A stretch of 51,639 bases of DNA from Clostridia bacterium (GCA_017624905.1 JAGAMD010000015.1:1-51639), one strand, 5' to 3'; positions 29,613 through 39,383 are shown, counted from the stretch's first letter. Program-made: numbers and translations. The notes: generated by a model from the letters alone, not told the origin.

Positions 29613-30387
29613 TGTTTTCCTCGCTTGCTTGTCTTATTTTGCCTGAAAATAGATTAATATATACATTATTTTCAAGATTAATTACACCATTTTCATCGCT
29701 GAGTAAATCTTCCTCAAGTGTAATTCTACCTGCACGAAGCATTTCAAGCAGTGCCATAAAGGTAGCAACTGCCTCGTGCTTTGTGTGTATTCCCTCAAAG
29801 CAGTCAATTACATTAACATGCCCACCGTTTACTACTAAAATTCTTAGAACAGCATAGACCTTTTCACCAACTGAAACGGTTTTTGTGCTGATAAGTGGCT
29901 TGATTTTCTCACTTGCTGCCTCATCGGTTGATTCAAAATTGCTCATAATACTGAGTAGAGCTGAGGAGAGAAGATTAACGCTATGCTCAGCTACATAAGA
30001 GCGGTCGGGCATAATTTCGTCTGTGTCCTTCTCAAATCTACCACTGTACTGAGAATAAAGACCGCCGAGCTTTGAGGAAGCTTCCTTTGCACGTTTGTAT
30101 TCCTGCAATGCACGAGCTAGCTCCTCAGCCGGATCCTCCTCTTCCTCGTCGTTTTGACGTGGGAGCAAGGTTCTGCTTTTAATTAGCATAAGCTGAGATG
30201 CCATAACTATAAATTCGCTTGAAAGCTCAATATCAAGAGACTGCATAGTCTTGATATAGTCCATATATTGGTCGCAAATGACAGATATTTTAATATCCTC
30301 AATGCTCATTTTGTTTTTTGAAATTAAGCTAAGGAGAAGGTCGAGTGGCCCCTCAAAAAGCTCCATTTTATAGATGATTTGTTCCAT
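29605..30387 (-). CDS. scpA: Segregation and condensation protein A
   Basis: A 260-aa ScpA kleisin, which bridges the SMC heads. The N-terminal motif YKMELFEGPLDLLLSLISK (about 6-24) and SEFIVMASQLMLIKSRTLLP (about 57-76) are diagnostic. An acidic EEEEDP stretch then leads into the linker. The C-terminal winged helix (about 170-250) ends near GRITLEEDLLSDENG. The gene overlaps scpB and lies 10 nt downstream of the site-2 protease gene. Confidence 0.95.
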   Translation of the reverse strand: MEQIIYKMELFEGPLDLLLSLISKNKMSIEDIKISVICDQYMDYIKTMQSLDIELSSEFIVMASQLMLIKSRTLLPRQNDEEEEDPAEELARALQEYKRAKEASSKLGGLYSQYSGRFEKDTDEIMPDRSYVAEHSVNLLSSALLSIMSNFESTDEAASEKIKPLISTKTVSVGEKVYAVLRILVVNGGHVNVIDCFEGIHTKHEAVATFMALLEMLRAGRITLEEDLLSDENGVINLENNVYINLFSGKIRQASEENNG

Positions 30388-30397
30388 TGTTAAATCC

Positions 30398-31120
30398 TTA
30401 AATGAATATAAATAGCAAATAGTTTGCTAAATTTTGTAGTGGATACAAGAATATAGTATTTATTACGAAATCGAATACGATTTCAAGTGCCGAAGGAATA
30501 AATTTTGTAGTGAAGTTATCAATAATTAATAAAAGTATAAAGCCGATAGCTATGTATTTTTCATAACGCAAAATAGGCTTGCTGATTTTTCTTGGCAATA
30601 ATGTCATTAAAATTCTTGAGCCGTCAAGCGGAAAGATAGGCAATAGGTTGAAAAGAGCAAGAACTAAATTAAATCCTGCAAGTAGCAAGAAAAATTGTGT
30701 TAAAACACTAATTACGTAATAGAAAAATAAGGATGTATTAAATTGTGCTATAACCAAGAATACTACAAAGAAAATTACACAAATATAGCTTGCAATAAAG
30801 TTCGCTAATGGGCCTGCTAAGGACGTTAAAACAACGCCTGTACGACGGTTCTTAAAAAACTTAGGGTTTATAGGTACCGGCTTTGCCCAACCAACTTGGA
30901 ATAAGAACAAGCAAACAGCACCGACAGGGTCGATATGCTTGAACGGATTTAAGCTTACACGTCCTTCAGCCTTAGCGGTTGGATCGCCAAGCTTATAAGC
31001 AGTAAAGCTATGAGCAAATTCGTGTATTACCAATGCAATAATAACACAAGGAATTTTCAGGACAAAGGACAGTATTAATTGGGCATTTGAACGCAAGAGT
31101 TCAATTAGTTCTTCAAACAT
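30398..31120 (-). CDS. Site-2-type membrane metalloprotease (M50)
   Basis: I set the start at the ATG at 31120 (MFEELIELLR), behind an AAGGTGA site. The longer frame to 31225 has no such site and overlaps the ysxC gene. The product is 240 aa. HEFAH (about 34-38) inside the first membrane helix is the HExxH zinc motif. LLPIFPLDGSRIL supplies the third metal ligand (Asp) typical of M50B proteases. VSLNPFKHIDPVGAV and GPLANFIAS are also conserved. It resembles the YwhC/Rip-like group; substrates are unknown. It lies within the lon-ysxC-scpAB operon. Confidence 0.88.
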   Translation of the reverse strand: MFEELIELLRSNAQLILSFVLKIPCVIIALVIHEFAHSFTAYKLGDPTAKAEGRVSLNPFKHIDPVGAVCLFLFQVGWAKPVPINPKFFKNRRTGVVLTSLAGPLANFIASYICVIFFVVFLVIAQFNTSLFFYYVISVLTQFFLLLAGFNLVLALFNLLPIFPLDGSRILMTLLPRKISKPILRYEKYIAIGFILLLIIDNFTTKFIPSALEIVFDFVINTIFLYPLQNLANYLLFIFI

Positions 31121-31194
31121 AAAATTCACCTTTTTTAAAAAATTTTTAGTGAAACTGAAAAATATGAAAGTCTTGTGCCTATGGAATGAATGAT

Positions 31195-31794
31195 TTATTC
31201 TGCATATTTGAGAATAGTATCCCAAACATCGTTTTTTCCCTCCTTGGATTCGGAGGAGAAAAGAATTATCGGTGTTCCCGGGAGCAAAGAGGAGTCATTT
31301 ACAAGACTATAAACTGACTTTTCTCTTTCTGTCTTGTTTAGCTTGTCGGTTTTTGTAGCAACTACAATATATGGTATCTCTGCTTGGTTTAAAAACTCTA
31401 CCATATCACGGTCATCCTTGGTAAGACCAATGCGAGAGTCAACAAGCTGAACAACAAGCTTAAGCAGGTCAATGTTTGGGTTGTTTGTAAAGTAGCCATC
31501 AACAAGAAGCGACCATTTTTTCTTGTCCTCAAGTGTACGCTTGGCATAGCCATAGCCCGGAAGGTCAACCAAAAACAATTTATTATCAACATCATAGAAG
31601 TTTACTGTTATGGTTTTTCCGGGAGCTGAGCTGACTCTAGCCATGCTTTTTCTGTTTAAAAGCGTGTTAATAAGAGAGCTTTTTCCCACATTACTTCTGC
31701 CGGAAAATGCGATTTGAGGCAAAGGAGAACGAACAAATTGTGATGGAAGTCCGGCACTGATTTTAAGTGAAACGTTATTTACATTTACTTTCAT
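31195..31794 (-). CDS. engB: Ribosome-assembly GTPase YsxC/EngB
   Basis: A 199-aa small GTPase. The G1 motif GRSNVGKSS (about 32-40), G3 DLPGYGYAKR and G4 TKTDK are present. YsxC is required for late 50S subunit assembly in Bacillus. It overlaps the 3' end of lon by 20 nt, the common lon-ysxC order in Bacillota. Confidence 0.96.
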   Translation of the reverse strand: MKVNVNNVSLKISAGLPSQFVRSPLPQIAFSGRSNVGKSSLINTLLNRKSMARVSSAPGKTITVNFYDVDNKLFLVDLPGYGYAKRTLEDKKKWSLLVDGYFTNNPNIDLLKLVVQLVDSRIGLTKDDRDMVEFLNQAEIPYIVVATKTDKLNKTEREKSVYSLVNDSSLLPGTPIILFSSESKEGKNDVWDTILKYAE

Positions 31795-34198
31795 TCTTGG
31801 AAGCTCCTTTACATTGTGTAGTTGAGCAAACCGCTGGGCTTGTCTTTACAATTGCTATAATTTCCTCGTTTGAAATAGCGAAATCAAGAACCTCAAAAAC
31901 GTTTGAGCAAGGAATGAAGTTGACGTTTGCAAGAACCTCCTTGTCAATGTCAGCAAGATCCTTTTCGTTTTTCTTAGGAATTATAATATTTTTAACACCG
32001 GCTGAGTAAGCAGCAAGAGTCTTTTCCTTAAGTCCGCCGATTGGTAACACCTTACCACGCAAGGTGATTTCACCTGTCATAGCTACATCGTTGCGAACTC
32101 GCTTACCTGTCAATACACTAACAAGAGCAGTAGTCATAGTAACACCTGCACTTGGGCCATCCTTCGGTACAGCACCCTCAGGCACGTGAATGTGTATATC
32201 GCTATCCTTATAAAAATCGGGATTTATGCCAAGTTTGACAGCATTTTCGCGAATGAAGCTGACAGCAATCTCACAGGATTCCTTCATTACCTCGCCGAGC
32301 TTACCGGTAAGCTGTAGCTTGCCGTTGCCCTTCATAACAGATGCTTCAATCTTTAGTAAATCGCCACCAACAGAGGTGTATGCCATTCCGTTAACTACAC
32401 CAACTTGATTTTCCTCGTCGATTTTTTCACTCTCAAATTTGAGTGTGCCAAGATACGAGGAAAGGTTTTCTTCGGTAACTGTAACGCTCTTTACATCGCT
32501 TTCTACAATAGTCTTGGAGGCTTTACGGCATAATGAGGCGATTTCTCGCTCCAAATTACGTACGCCGGATTCGGCAGTGTAGCAATCTATTATTTTATAT
32601 AAAGCCTCGTCGGTGATTTTAAGCATACGCTTATTCATACCGTGTAGCTTTAATTGCTTAGGGATTAGGTGATTCTTTGCTATATGGAATTTTTCGTTTC
32701 TTGTATAAGAGCATAGCTCAATAATCTCCATTCTATCAATAAGCGGAGTAGGGATGGAGTCAAGAGTGTTTGCAGTTGCAATGAACATACAACGAGATAA
32801 ATCAACGCTCATTTCAACAAAATGATCACGGAAGGACTTGTTTTGCTCACTGTCTAGCACCTCAAGCATAGCAGAGGCAGGATCGCCTCTCATATCAGAG
32901 CTCATTTTGTCAATTTCGTCAAGCACCATAAGTGGATTTGATGTTCCACATTCGATAAGTGCGTTTATAATTCTACCCGGCATAGCACCAACATAGGTTT
33001 TTCTGTGTCCACGGATTTCTGCCTCGTCACGAACACCGCCCAAGGAAACACGTACGTATTTACGCTTTAATGCTTTGGCAACCGAGGAGCAAAGAGATGT
33101 CTTACCAACACCAGGAGGGCCAACAAGACATATAATTTGATTTTTAACCTCAGGATTTAGCTCCTTAACGGCGATAAACTCTAAAATACGCTCCTTAACC
33201 TTTTCAAGCCCATAATGATCACGCTCAAGGATTTTTCTAGCCTTAACAACACTTGTTTCATCATTGGAATACTTACCGAATGGGATTTCAAGACAGGTTT
33301 CGATATATGTACGTAAAACAGCTGACTCAGGAGAGCCGAATGGAGATTTATTAAACTTTACAAGCTCCTTGAGTAGCTTGTCTTCAACGCTTTTAGGGAA
33401 GTGCTTAGCCATAATTTCATCGTATAGCTCCTCACTTTCACTTTGTGAGTCGTTACCAAGCTCACCTTGAATAACCTTTAACTGCTCACGCAGATAGTAT
33501 TCCTTTTGGTTTTCCTCAATTTTGACATTGGTTTTTCTTTTAATAATGCCCTCAAGTTTGATAACCTTGATTTCCTTGTCCATAAGAGTGATAGCAAGCT
33601 CAGCTCTTTTGAACTTGTCATACTCGTGTAAAAGAGCATACTTATCTTCATTTCTTGTAAGGATTAAAGCACCGCATAGGTCGGCAAGAAGCTCAACATC
33701 GTCAACCTGATTGAACTGCATCATAAGGTCCTTAGATGGAGAGGAGAAGAGGGAAACGGTTGCTTTTGCCTTTTCCTGTAATGCACGTAGGAGTGCGTCG
33801 TTATATTCCTCGCTCACACCCTCATAATCGAGAGATTTAACAACAATGTCGGCACTATAATAGCCACCCGCCATAAATATGTTGATATGCTCAGCACGTG
33901 CAACACCCTCTATTGTTGCTAAAATTGCTTTGTCGCCTCTTTTTGTAAGCTGTTTGATTCTTGCAACTGTACCAACCTTGTATAGGTCCTTAACCTCAGG
34001 CTTTTCGCTGAAGGGATTTTTTTGAGTTGCAATATAAACATAAGAGCCTGTTTTTTGTGCGTGTTCAATAGCACCATATAAAACAGGGTTAGTAACATCA
34101 ACAGTAATTGAAATGCTTGGAAATGCGAAAACTGCGCCCGCAAGAGGAACGAAGGGGAGTGTTAAGCTCTCGCATCTTTCTTGATGTGTAATTGCCAT
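31775..34198 (-). CDS. lon: ATP-dependent protease La
   Basis: An 807-aa Lon protease. It has an N-terminal substrate-binding region, a coiled-coil, an AAA+ module with Walker A GPPGVGKTS (360-368) and Walker B VLDEIDKM, and a C-terminal protease domain. The catalytic Ser683 lies in PKDGPSAGVTM, and Lys726 lies in LPIGGLKEKTLAA, 43 residues further on as in E. coli Lon. It degrades damaged and regulatory proteins in the cytoplasm. A promoter lies at 34251-34279 on the same strand. It is the first gene of the minus-strand operon. Confidence 0.97.
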   Translation of the reverse strand: MAITHQERCESLTLPFVPLAGAVFAFPSISITVDVTNPVLYGAIEHAQKTGSYVYIATQKNPFSEKPEVKDLYKVGTVARIKQLTKRGDKAILATIEGVARAEHINIFMAGGYYSADIVVKSLDYEGVSEEYNDALLRALQEKAKATVSLFSSPSKDLMMQFNQVDDVELLADLCGALILTRNEDKYALLHEYDKFKRAELAITLMDKEIKVIKLEGIIKRKTNVKIEENQKEYYLREQLKVIQGELGNDSQSESEELYDEIMAKHFPKSVEDKLLKELVKFNKSPFGSPESAVLRTYIETCLEIPFGKYSNDETSVVKARKILERDHYGLEKVKERILEFIAVKELNPEVKNQIICLVGPPGVGKTSLCSSVAKALKRKYVRVSLGGVRDEAEIRGHRKTYVGAMPGRIINALIECGTSNPLMVLDEIDKMSSDMRGDPASAMLEVLDSEQNKSFRDHFVEMSVDLSRCMFIATANTLDSIPTPLIDRMEIIELCSYTRNEKFHIAKNHLIPKQLKLHGMNKRMLKITDEALYKIIDCYTAESGVRNLEREIASLCRKASKTIVESDVKSVTVTEENLSSYLGTLKFESEKIDEENQVGVVNGMAYTSVGGDLLKIEASVMKGNGKLQLTGKLGEVMKESCEIAVSFIRENAVKLGINPDFYKDSDIHIHVPEGAVPKDGPSAGVTMTTALVSVLTGKRVRNDVAMTGEITLRGKVLPIGGLKEKTLAAYSAGVKNIIIPKKNEKDLADIDKEVLANVNFIPCSNVFEVLDFAISNEEIIAIVKTSPAVCSTTQCKGASKNESKCK

Positions 34199-34250
34199 TT
34201 TGTTTCCTTTCTTAGTGGTAAATCGCCACGGACATACTTAGTTATCATAC

Positions 34251-34279
34251 ATTATAACACAAGTATATAAAAATTTCCA
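34251..34279 (-). promoter_or_regulatory. Promoter of the lon operon
   Basis: On the minus strand: TGGAAA (34274-34279), 17-bp spacer and a perfect TATAAT (34251-34256). The -35 is weak but the -10 matches consensus. No CIRCE or CtsR-like repeat is seen near it. Confidence 0.5.
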
Positions 34280-34307
34280 CATTTATTTTTAATATTATAA
34301 AAATTAT

Positions 34308-34336
34308 TTGACTTATAGGCAGATGTATAGTAAAAT
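34308..34336 (+). promoter_or_regulatory. Promoter of rqcH
   Basis: TTGACT (34308-34313), 17-bp spacer, TAAAAT (34331-34336). It is divergent from the lon promoter and 34 bp before the rqcH start codon. Confidence 0.65.
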
Positions 34337-34369
34337 AGTAGTGTAGAAAATCAAAGATGGAGGTATATT

Positions 34370-36121
34370 ATGGCTTTTGATGCGGGAATGCTTAAATGCG
34401 TTATGAAAGAAATAGATAAGCTGAAGGAAGCAAGAATAGAAAAGATTTATCAGCCATCAAATGACGAGATAGTCATATTGCTTCACTCAGCCACTAAAAA
34501 GGGCAAAATTCTTATTAATGCCGGCTCAAATTATCCAAGAATAACCATAACCGAGTCAAATCAAGAAAACCCACAAAAGGCACCTATGCTTTGTATGCTT
34601 TTACGTAAGCATTTGAACAGCGGTAAGCTCCTTTGCTCATATACCTTCGGCTTTGAAAGAGTGTGTTGTCTTGAATTTGAAGCATATGATGAGCTTGGCT
34701 TTAAATCAACAAAGCACTTAATCGTTGAGCTAATGGGCAAATACAGCAATATAATTTTGACCGATGCTGACAACAAAATAGTGGCACTGTTAAAGCCTAT
34801 TGATTTCTCTGTCAGTATGCAAAGACAGCTTCTTGTCGGTATGAAATATGAGTTACCGCCAAAGCAGGACAAACTAGATACCGACCTTATATGTGAGGAT
34901 GATGTAATAAGTGCATATGATAGAGCAACGCCTGAAGCTAAAATAGACAAATTTATAACATCTAATTTTTCGGGAATTGCTATGTCAACAGCAAGAGAAA
35001 TAGCATATTCCTTGACAGGCGATATAGATGCACCGATAAAAAATGTTGAAAAACGTACACTTGGTCGCATTTTTTTAAAAATTGTCAGCGATATAAGGAG
35101 CGGAAATGCTAAGCCGTATTTGATTTTAAATGAAAACGGAGAGATGCAAGAGTTTTCTTATATTCCGCTTCATTTTTATGGCAAGGGCTTTGAAATAAGG
35201 GAGCTTGATTCCTTCTGCCACTTGGTTGATGAATACTATTCAAAAAAGGGTACAAATGAAAGAATTCGTCAAAAGTCGGGCGATATTTTCAGACTTCTTA
35301 CTAATGCGGAAAATAGAATTATTAAAAAAATCGCTCTGCAAACAGAGGAGCTAAACACAACTGAACGTGCAGAGGAATATCGTCAAATGGCTGACCTTAT
35401 AACCGCTAACCTTTATGCTATCAAAAAAGGAGCAGATTGTGTTGAGGTTATAAACTACTATGACGAGAATATGCCAACTATAAGAATTCCGATAGATATT
35501 AAGTTTTCACCACAGCAAAACGCACAAAGGTATTACAAAAAATATGCCAAGCTCAAAAAGGCAAAAATCGAATTGGCTAAGCAAATTGACCTTGCTAAGT
35601 CGGAGCTTGAGTATATAAGCACAGTTTTTGACTCCTTGGCAAAGGCTGAGGGTGAAGCTGACTTAACACAAATAAGAAACGAGTTATATCATAGTGGCTA
35701 TGCATCACGTATGAAAAATTATAGTCTGCAAAAATCACAAGCACCAAAGCCGCTAAGGTTTATTACAAGTGGCGGCTATACAGTTTTGTGCGGCAAAAAT
35801 AACACGCAAAATGACTATATTACTACCAAGGTGGCAGAAAAGGGTGATTGGTGGTTTCACGTAAAGAATTTAGCGGGCTCACACGTGCTAATGCAATCAA
35901 ACGGCAAGGCAGAGCCAAGTGAAAGGGACTTTACCGAGGCTTGTGAAATTGCTGCTTACTATTCTAAAGCTGAGGGCAACAATATCGAGGTGGATTATAC
36001 ACTTGCTAAGCACGTGAAAAAGCCTGCAGGCTCAAAGCCAGGCTATGTGATATATCACGTAAATTGGAGTGCTATTGTATCTCCAAATGAGAAGAAAATC
36101 AAAGAAATGCAAATAAAATAA
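34370..36121 (+). CDS. rqcH: NFACT-family ribosome quality control protein RqcH
   Basis: A 583-aa homologue of Rqc2/RqcH (also annotated as fibronectin-binding protein FbpA). It has an NFACT-N domain starting MAFDAGMLKCVMKEIDKL, a central helical region with coiled-coil arms (about 280-430), and a C-terminal NFACT-R domain with GDWWFHVKNLAGSHVLMQ and EVDYTLAKHVKKPAGSKPG. In Bacillus, RqcH binds obstructed 50S-tRNA complexes and drives alanine tailing of the stalled chain. GGAGG precedes the ATG. No terminator separates it from the next gene, 29 nt on. Confidence 0.92.
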   Translation: MAFDAGMLKCVMKEIDKLKEARIEKIYQPSNDEIVILLHSATKKGKILINAGSNYPRITITESNQENPQKAPMLCMLLRKHLNSGKLLCSYTFGFERVCCLEFEAYDELGFKSTKHLIVELMGKYSNIILTDADNKIVALLKPIDFSVSMQRQLLVGMKYELPPKQDKLDTDLICEDDVISAYDRATPEAKIDKFITSNFSGIAMSTAREIAYSLTGDIDAPIKNVEKRTLGRIFLKIVSDIRSGNAKPYLILNENGEMQEFSYIPLHFYGKGFEIRELDSFCHLVDEYYSKKGTNERIRQKSGDIFRLLTNAENRIIKKIALQTEELNTTERAEEYRQMADLITANLYAIKKGADCVEVINYYDENMPTIRIPIDIKFSPQQNAQRYYKKYAKLKKAKIELAKQIDLAKSELEYISTVFDSLAKAEGEADLTQIRNELYHSGYASRMKNYSLQKSQAPKPLRFITSGGYTVLCGKNNTQNDYITTKVAEKGDWWFHVKNLAGSHVLMQSNGKAEPSERDFTEACEIAAYYSKAEGNNIEVDYTLAKHVKKPAGSKPGYVIYHVNWSAIVSPNEKKIKEMQIK

Positions 36122-36150
36122 ATTTAAAAAACAGGCACAGGGTGGTTAAA

Positions 36151-37827
36151 ATGTTAGATTTTGCTAAAGATAAGTCCTTTTGGGAAAATGTTAGAACAAG
36201 TGACAAATTTAAGTGGCACAGAGAAGAAATAAAGGAGCTATATGATGAGGCGTTTAAGACAGAGCCGAGGTCACATAGTGCAGAGGACATTTTGGGTAAT
36301 GACGATAAGGGATTATGGCGTTTACAGTTCGACCATTTACAGTCGTCAGCCTTAATGGCACTCATATACCCTGATAACGAGGAATATTACAATAATCTAT
36401 TAAAGATAGTTTGGGCATACCTAAACGAGTACACCTGGGCACCTCTTGGACACTATACGGAATACTATTATCAAAGAACACCAAAGGACTTTGACTATGG
36501 TCTGATTGACATCTTTGCTTCTTCAGCCTCACTTGCTCTTGCTGAGATAAAGAATCTGTTTATAGACCGCTTTCCTAAGCTACTTACTGATAGAATATCA
36601 TATGAAATAAGACGCAGAACAATTGAGCCGTATCTTAGCCGTAAATTCTTTTGGGAAAAGCACGATAACAATTGGACTGCTGTTTGTGCGGGTGCTGTTG
36701 GTAGCGTTCTTATGTATGAAGCACCGGAGCTTTATTATGAAAACAAGGAAAGGCTACACAAATCAATGTGGTGCTATCTTGATAGCTATAAGGACGACGG
36801 AATGTGCGTTGAGGGCGTAGGCTATTGGGGCTTTGGCTTTGGCTTCTTTACAACTTTTGCCTTGCTTGAAAGAGAATTTACAAATGGCGAGGTTGATTGG
36901 TTTAAGATACCTAAGGTTAAGGAAATAGCAAAGTATGTACAAAAAATGTTCTTGACTAAGGACGTTATTGTTTGCTTTGGTGATTGTAGCGTAAACGAGT
37001 ATTATTCAATCGGCTTACCGGCTATGCTACGTCACATCTATGGCGACGAGGTTGAAAGATTACCTAAGGATAGAGCAATAATTGCTAAAAACAACACTCA
37101 TTTTAACTTTATTTTACGTTCGGTTTTGTATTACAGTGAGGACAACTTTACTGACAAAATGAAAACGGATGTTACATATACGGTTGAAGATTCCGCTTAT
37201 CTTGTTAAGAGGACAAAGAGCTTTGGCTTTGCCTGTAAGGGCGGAAATAATGGTGAAAGTCATAACCATATTGACGTTGGCACATTTATACTTGCAAGAG
37301 GTGATAAGCAAATAATTGCCGATATAGGCTCAGGCCCTTACCTTGATGGCTATCACGGAGATAAAAGATATACTTATTTCCATCCAAGTGCATACGCTCA
37401 CAACCTGCCTATAATCAACGATACACCACAAAATCAGTATAGAAGAGAGGATGTAATAGTTCATTACGATAGCGAAAAATCAAAGGTATATATGGACATA
37501 GCTCCTGCATATGCACTTGATTATTTAAAATCTCTTGATAGATCCTTTACATTTGATGATTATAGCGTTACATTAAACGATAAATATACATTTACAAGGG
37601 ACTCACAGGTAACTGAACGATTTATATCTCTTGTAGAGCCTAAAATCGATGGAAACGTAGTTGTAATTGACGATGTTGTGCTTACTCAAAGGGACAATAT
37701 TTTACCAACCCTTACAACAAAGGAGGTATTAGCACACGTCGGCAATCGTCCACACAATGTTTATATAATTGATTACATTTTACCTAAGGGAAAATGTGAG
37801 TTTGAGCTTGAAATAAAAGCAAAATAA
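36151..37827 (+). CDS. Heparinase II/III-like protein
   Basis: A 558-aa protein. I use the ATG at 36151, with a GGTGG site 5 nt upstream; an in-frame GTG at 36142 would overlap that site. The N-terminal two thirds are an alpha-helical toroid-like region (WKYPDNEEYYNNLLKIVWAY-type helices). The C-terminal part contains NNGESHNHIDVGTF and SGPYLDGYHG, the conserved segment of the heparinase II/III family of polysaccharide lyases. No signal peptide is seen, so it may act on imported oligosaccharides. The substrate is unknown. It probably shares a transcript with rqcH, which is an odd pairing. A terminator follows. Confidence 0.75.
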   Translation: MLDFAKDKSFWENVRTSDKFKWHREEIKELYDEAFKTEPRSHSAEDILGNDDKGLWRLQFDHLQSSALMALIYPDNEEYYNNLLKIVWAYLNEYTWAPLGHYTEYYYQRTPKDFDYGLIDIFASSASLALAEIKNLFIDRFPKLLTDRISYEIRRRTIEPYLSRKFFWEKHDNNWTAVCAGAVGSVLMYEAPELYYENKERLHKSMWCYLDSYKDDGMCVEGVGYWGFGFGFFTTFALLEREFTNGEVDWFKIPKVKEIAKYVQKMFLTKDVIVCFGDCSVNEYYSIGLPAMLRHIYGDEVERLPKDRAIIAKNNTHFNFILRSVLYYSEDNFTDKMKTDVTYTVEDSAYLVKRTKSFGFACKGGNNGESHNHIDVGTFILARGDKQIIADIGSGPYLDGYHGDKRYTYFHPSAYAHNLPIINDTPQNQYRREDVIVHYDSEKSKVYMDIAPAYALDYLKSLDRSFTFDDYSVTLNDKYTFTRDSQVTERFISLVEPKIDGNVVVIDDVVLTQRDNILPTLTTKEVLAHVGNRPHNVYIIDYILPKGKCEFELEIKAK

Positions 37828-37857
37828 GAGGCTGTCGCATTAAGCGACGGCTCTTTT
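37826..37857 (+). terminator. Intrinsic terminator with bulged stem
   Basis: GTCGC (37834-37838) and GCGAC (37844-37848) around ATTAA, extended by imperfect pairing of AAGAGGCT with GGCTCTTTT, followed by T-rich sequence. It begins at the stop codon of the heparinase-like gene. Confidence 0.7.
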
Positions 37858-37860
37858 AGG

Positions 37861-38100
37861 GGATAGTGAAATGAGTGCAGAAGCCGTGAACTCGTACACG
37901 TCGGCGTACTTGGTACGGTATACCCATTCCCCAAAAATCTTAACAGATTTTACGAGGGCCCCTTGGGGCGGGCGAGATCGCGGGTAAAAAACAGACACTA
38001 AAAAGAGAGGGGAACTTGCAAATTTTGCAAGTTCCCGACTTTATTTAATCTTAAAACCCGATAAAACAAGAATTTTATTGGAAGGAACGTCTGTTTTTGG
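37861..38100 (-). repeat. Intergenic hairpin repeat, inverted copy 3
   Basis: Read on the minus strand it gives the same order as the unit after groEL. There is a 12-bp hairpin (38010-38021 with 38025-38036) with a TTGCAA core, then CTGTTTTTTACCCGCGATC. After an insert of about 50 bp comes ACCGTACCAAGTACGCC and CACGGCTTCT. The insert (about 37931-37970) has its own small stems AAAATCT/AGATTTT and GCCCC/GGGGC. Further arms AACAGACA (37990-37997) and GTCTGTTTTT (38089-38098) enclose the main hairpin. No frame in this 296-nt gap is convincing as a gene. Confidence 0.68.
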
Positions 38101-38123
38101 TCTGTGCTTATTGCAACATCCCC

Positions 38124-39383
38124 TTATTTTTTGTATTTTAACAGCGACATTAAAATAGTGGCTACCTGAGCCTTGGTAAGCGTCTGATTAGGTGAAATTT
38201 TACCCTCATCCTTCTTTAGTATTCCCGCCTCGGTAAGTGATTCAATTGACTCTCTTGCCCAACCTGGAATATCGTCGTCATCTGCAAAAACGGTTAGACA
38301 CGTGTCTTTTTTTGCACCGATTATGTTGTTTATAATTACAGCTCCCTCGGCAAGAGTTATCGGTCTTTTTGGATTTATATGTACGCCGTCAACCTCGTTT
38401 GTGCCTGTAATAATTCCAAGAGAAAACGCACTTTCCAAATAGCCCTTATATTTTGGACTTATGTCCTTGTCGTCGGCAAAGCGAGTTTTCTCAATTTGAG
38501 GTACATCCTTAGCACCCATAACATCCATAATGAGTGCTATAAATTCCTCTCTTGTTATTTCTTCGTTTGGATTAAAGGAAAAGCTACCATCGGCATTTTT
38601 AACGCTATCCATTAAGCCCACCTCACAAACTACATTTACAGCATATAAATCTATTTTGTCAACGTCCGAAAATACAAAGTTAGCCTTCTTGTTTTCTATG
38701 TTTATTTCAACACTGCAAACCTCTGAGTAATTTCCATATGAGTCATGAACTCTATATGAAAATGAGTCCTTTCCTCTTGCATTTTCGTACGGTGTGTAGA
38801 TATAGTCGCCTGTTTGCTTGTTTGTGATGCAAACTAGTGCCTTTTTTGGATATGAAACTATTTCAAATTCTAATTCGTCTCCCTCGGGGTCATACGCGAG
38901 TAGAGTGCCAAAGCAAGAAAGATTTTTCATAGTTAAAGCTGAAACCGTCGCACCGTTTGAGCCGACAGGGGATAGATTTACGCTCGATAGCGGAACAAGA
39001 CTGCATTCTATTTCGTAATCGTGTCCGTTTGGCTTGAATTTAAAGGTTGCATCATAGCTTTCGCTCTTGCCGACAAACTTTAAAAGAGAGAAGTCCTCAC
39101 GCTTAATTACTTGATTTTCAACTACATAAAGGTTGTCAAGCATTAGTCTGCCAACCTCACTTGATGGCAAGGCTGTTATCTTAATTTCACTTACATTGAC
39201 GCCGACCGTATTGTCAAAATCATCAATATCAAAATTCAACTCGCCATCAGCCAAAACACTGCTTTTTACCATAGAGCTTTCACTTGCTATAACATCGATA
39301 GCCGGTGAAATTTTATTACTTGCCAAAATGCCTTGTGTAAAAAGGAAAATAAAAACGCAGGAAAAGAAAAAAATCTTTTTCAT
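38124..39383 (-). CDS. Surface protein with Ig-like domain and SLH repeats
   Basis: A 419-aa exported protein with a signal peptide ending near ILA-SN. After a beta-rich first part (about 25-150), a cadherin/Ig-like domain has YDPEGDELEFEIVSYPKKA and YTPYENARGKDSFSYRVHDSYGN, typical of bacterial Ig-like modules. The last 190 residues form three S-layer-homology repeats: the first with NPNEEITREEFIALIM, the second with ISPKYKGYLESAFSLGIITG, the third with WARESIESLTEAGIL and PNQTLTKAQVATIL. SLH repeats bind pyruvylated cell-wall polymers, so it is probably wall-attached. It stands alone. Ligand unknown. Confidence 0.85.
   Translation of the reverse strand: MKKIFFFSCVFIFLFTQGILASNKISPAIDVIASESSMVKSSVLADGELNFDIDDFDNTVGVNVSEIKITALPSSEVGRLMLDNLYVVENQVIKREDFSLLKFVGKSESYDATFKFKPNGHDYEIECSLVPLSSVNLSPVGSNGATVSALTMKNLSCFGTLLAYDPEGDELEFEIVSYPKKALVCITNKQTGDYIYTPYENARGKDSFSYRVHDSYGNYSEVCSVEINIENKKANFVFSDVDKIDLYAVNVVCEVGLMDSVKNADGSFSFNPNEEITREEFIALIMDVMGAKDVPQIEKTRFADDKDISPKYKGYLESAFSLGIITGTNEVDGVHINPKRPITLAEGAVIINNIIGAKKDTCLTVFADDDDIPGWARESIESLTEAGILKKDEGKISPNQTLTKAQVATILMSLLKYKK

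Noticed and set aside
34561..35070. 169-codon open frame on the minus strand opposite rqcH
   Set aside because: Fully inside a clear RqcH coding region, with no recognisable motif or start signal.
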